Shown piece after piece: positions 6,162 to 6,801 of a DNA stretch of 6,801 bases (the first letter of the stretch is position 1; each line of letters opens with the position of its first letter). The position numbers were made by a program, and so were the translations under genes. Under the pieces are notes generated by a model. The model was given only the letters and a program-made list of their open reading frames with translations, was not told the DNA's origin and did not search any database. Source of the DNA: Nocardia sp. (GTDB lineage: Bacteria > Actinomycetota > Actinomycetes > Mycobacteriales > Mycobacteriaceae); contig JABFXT010000431.1 of assembly GCA_013361595.1 (NCBI GenBank), positions 1-6,801 on the forward strand. Reading direction: 5' to 3'.

Positions 6162-6801
6162 TCAGCGGTGCCGGGTCCGGACGTGCCAGGTGCCGAGCAG
6201 CAGGATGGGGACCAGGATCAGGCCGCCGACCATGAGCAGCATCCACAGCTCGTCGAATTCGCCGCCGCCCGGGCCCTGCGCCGAGTAGGCGACCATATCC
6301 TGCGCTGAGGTCGCCGACCCCGGCGCGCTGAGCACCGATTCGTCGTCGTCGCCGGGGATATCGCCGACCTGCGCGTCGAGGTGGAGGCCGAAACCGTAGT
6401 CGAGCAGGCGCGCGGCCTGCTCCCACGGACGGATCGGCAGTACATCGGCTTGCAGCAGGGTCACCGCCAGCCGGCGCCCGTCGCGTTCGGCGCCCGCGAC
6501 GAACGTCTGTCGGGCGTCGTCGGTGTAGCCGGTCTTCCCGCCGCGGGCGCCTGGATAGTTGTAGAGCAGGCCGTTGTCGTTGGCGATCGGGAATCCGGGA
6601 TGGTCCTGGTCGCCGGGGATCTTCGGGTCGGCGGGAAAGCCGGGGAAGTCGAACTGTTCGGTATTGATCATCTCCGCGAACAGCGGAACCGACATGGCTT
6701 CCCGGAACAGCAGTGACAGGTCGTAGGCCGAGGTGCTCATCCCGGGGCCGTCCAGTCCGGACGGGGTGGCCGCGCGGGTGTCGTAGGCGTGCAGCGATTT
6801 C
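6162..6801 (-). CDS. dacB1: D-alanyl-D-alanine carboxypeptidase, C-terminal part (peptidase S11)
   Basis: The gene reads leftwards and is cut by the right window edge, so only its last 212 codons are present. These enzymes remove the terminal D-Ala from peptidoglycan stem peptides outside the membrane. The visible part begins with the conserved [11 protein letters not shown] block and continues through the catalytic KTG motif (K-T-G encoded at 6536-6528, in G-G-K-T-G-Y-T). The SxxK and SxN motifs must lie beyond 6801. After the catalytic domain comes a low-complexity, acidic and Gly/Ala/Ser-rich linker, then a single hydrophobic helix [12 protein letters not shown], ending in a basic tail (R-T-R-H-R). 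This is the usual membrane anchor with a short cytoplasmic end. An internal ATG at 6740 is not the start, since conserved sequence continues upstream. The symbol rests on remembered synteny with Rv3330. Its stop lies 26 bases from the convergent ligase stop. Confidence 0.93.
   Translation of the reverse strand, partial: KSLHAYDTRAATPSGLDGPGMSTSAYDLSLLFREAMSVPLFAEMINTEQFDFPGFPADPKIPGDQDHPGFPIANDNGLLYNYPGARGGKTGYTDDARQTFVAGAERDGRRLAVTLLQADVLPIRPWEQAARLLDYGFGLHLDAQVGDIPGDDDESVLSAPGSATSAQDMVAYSAQGPGGGEFDELWMLLMVGGLILVPILLLGTWHVRTRHR

Overview
The window reads as chromosomal DNA of a high-GC actinomycete, most likely Nocardia or a close relative in the Mycobacteriales. This rests on GC-rich third codon positions, GTG and TTG starts, and the order trpS, yhjD, (variable genes), DD-carboxypeptidase. 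As I remember it, the Mycobacterium tuberculosis Rv3336c-Rv3330 region has the same order and the same convergent orientation. The genus is inferred; no marker in the window proves it.

Left part (1-3198, + strand): an MpaB/DUF2236-family putative oxygenase (131-1069), tryptophanyl-tRNA synthetase (1091-2125) and a YhjD/YihY-family multi-pass membrane protein (2170-3198). They are 21 and 44 bases apart and could share a transcript. trpS and yhjD look like ordinary core genes.

Middle part (3199-6135, + strand): about 360 bases without a convincing gene, holding a perfect 12-base palindrome, a cluster of five CGGAT pentamers and a small inverted repeat. A possible 29-codon ORF (3559-3648) follows, with the best Shine-Dalgarno sequence in the window. 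Next come an MFS exporter-like gene (about 3633-4874) and an ATP-grasp ligase (4864-6135), overlapping by 11 bases. The exporter-ligase pair resembles bacE/bacD of bacilysin biosynthesis: a carboxylate-amine ligase that could make a dipeptide-like or amide product, and a transporter that could export it. The exporter carries the only in-frame TTA leucine codon I found. This is the accessory and most interesting part of the window. Product, substrates and the role of the small ORF cannot be read from the sequence.

Right end (6162-6801, - strand): the C-terminal part of a D-alanyl-D-alanine carboxypeptidase (peptidase S11, dacB1-like), with the KTG motif and a C-terminal membrane anchor. It converges on the ligase gene with only 26 bases between the stop codons. 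Its N-terminal half lies beyond the window.
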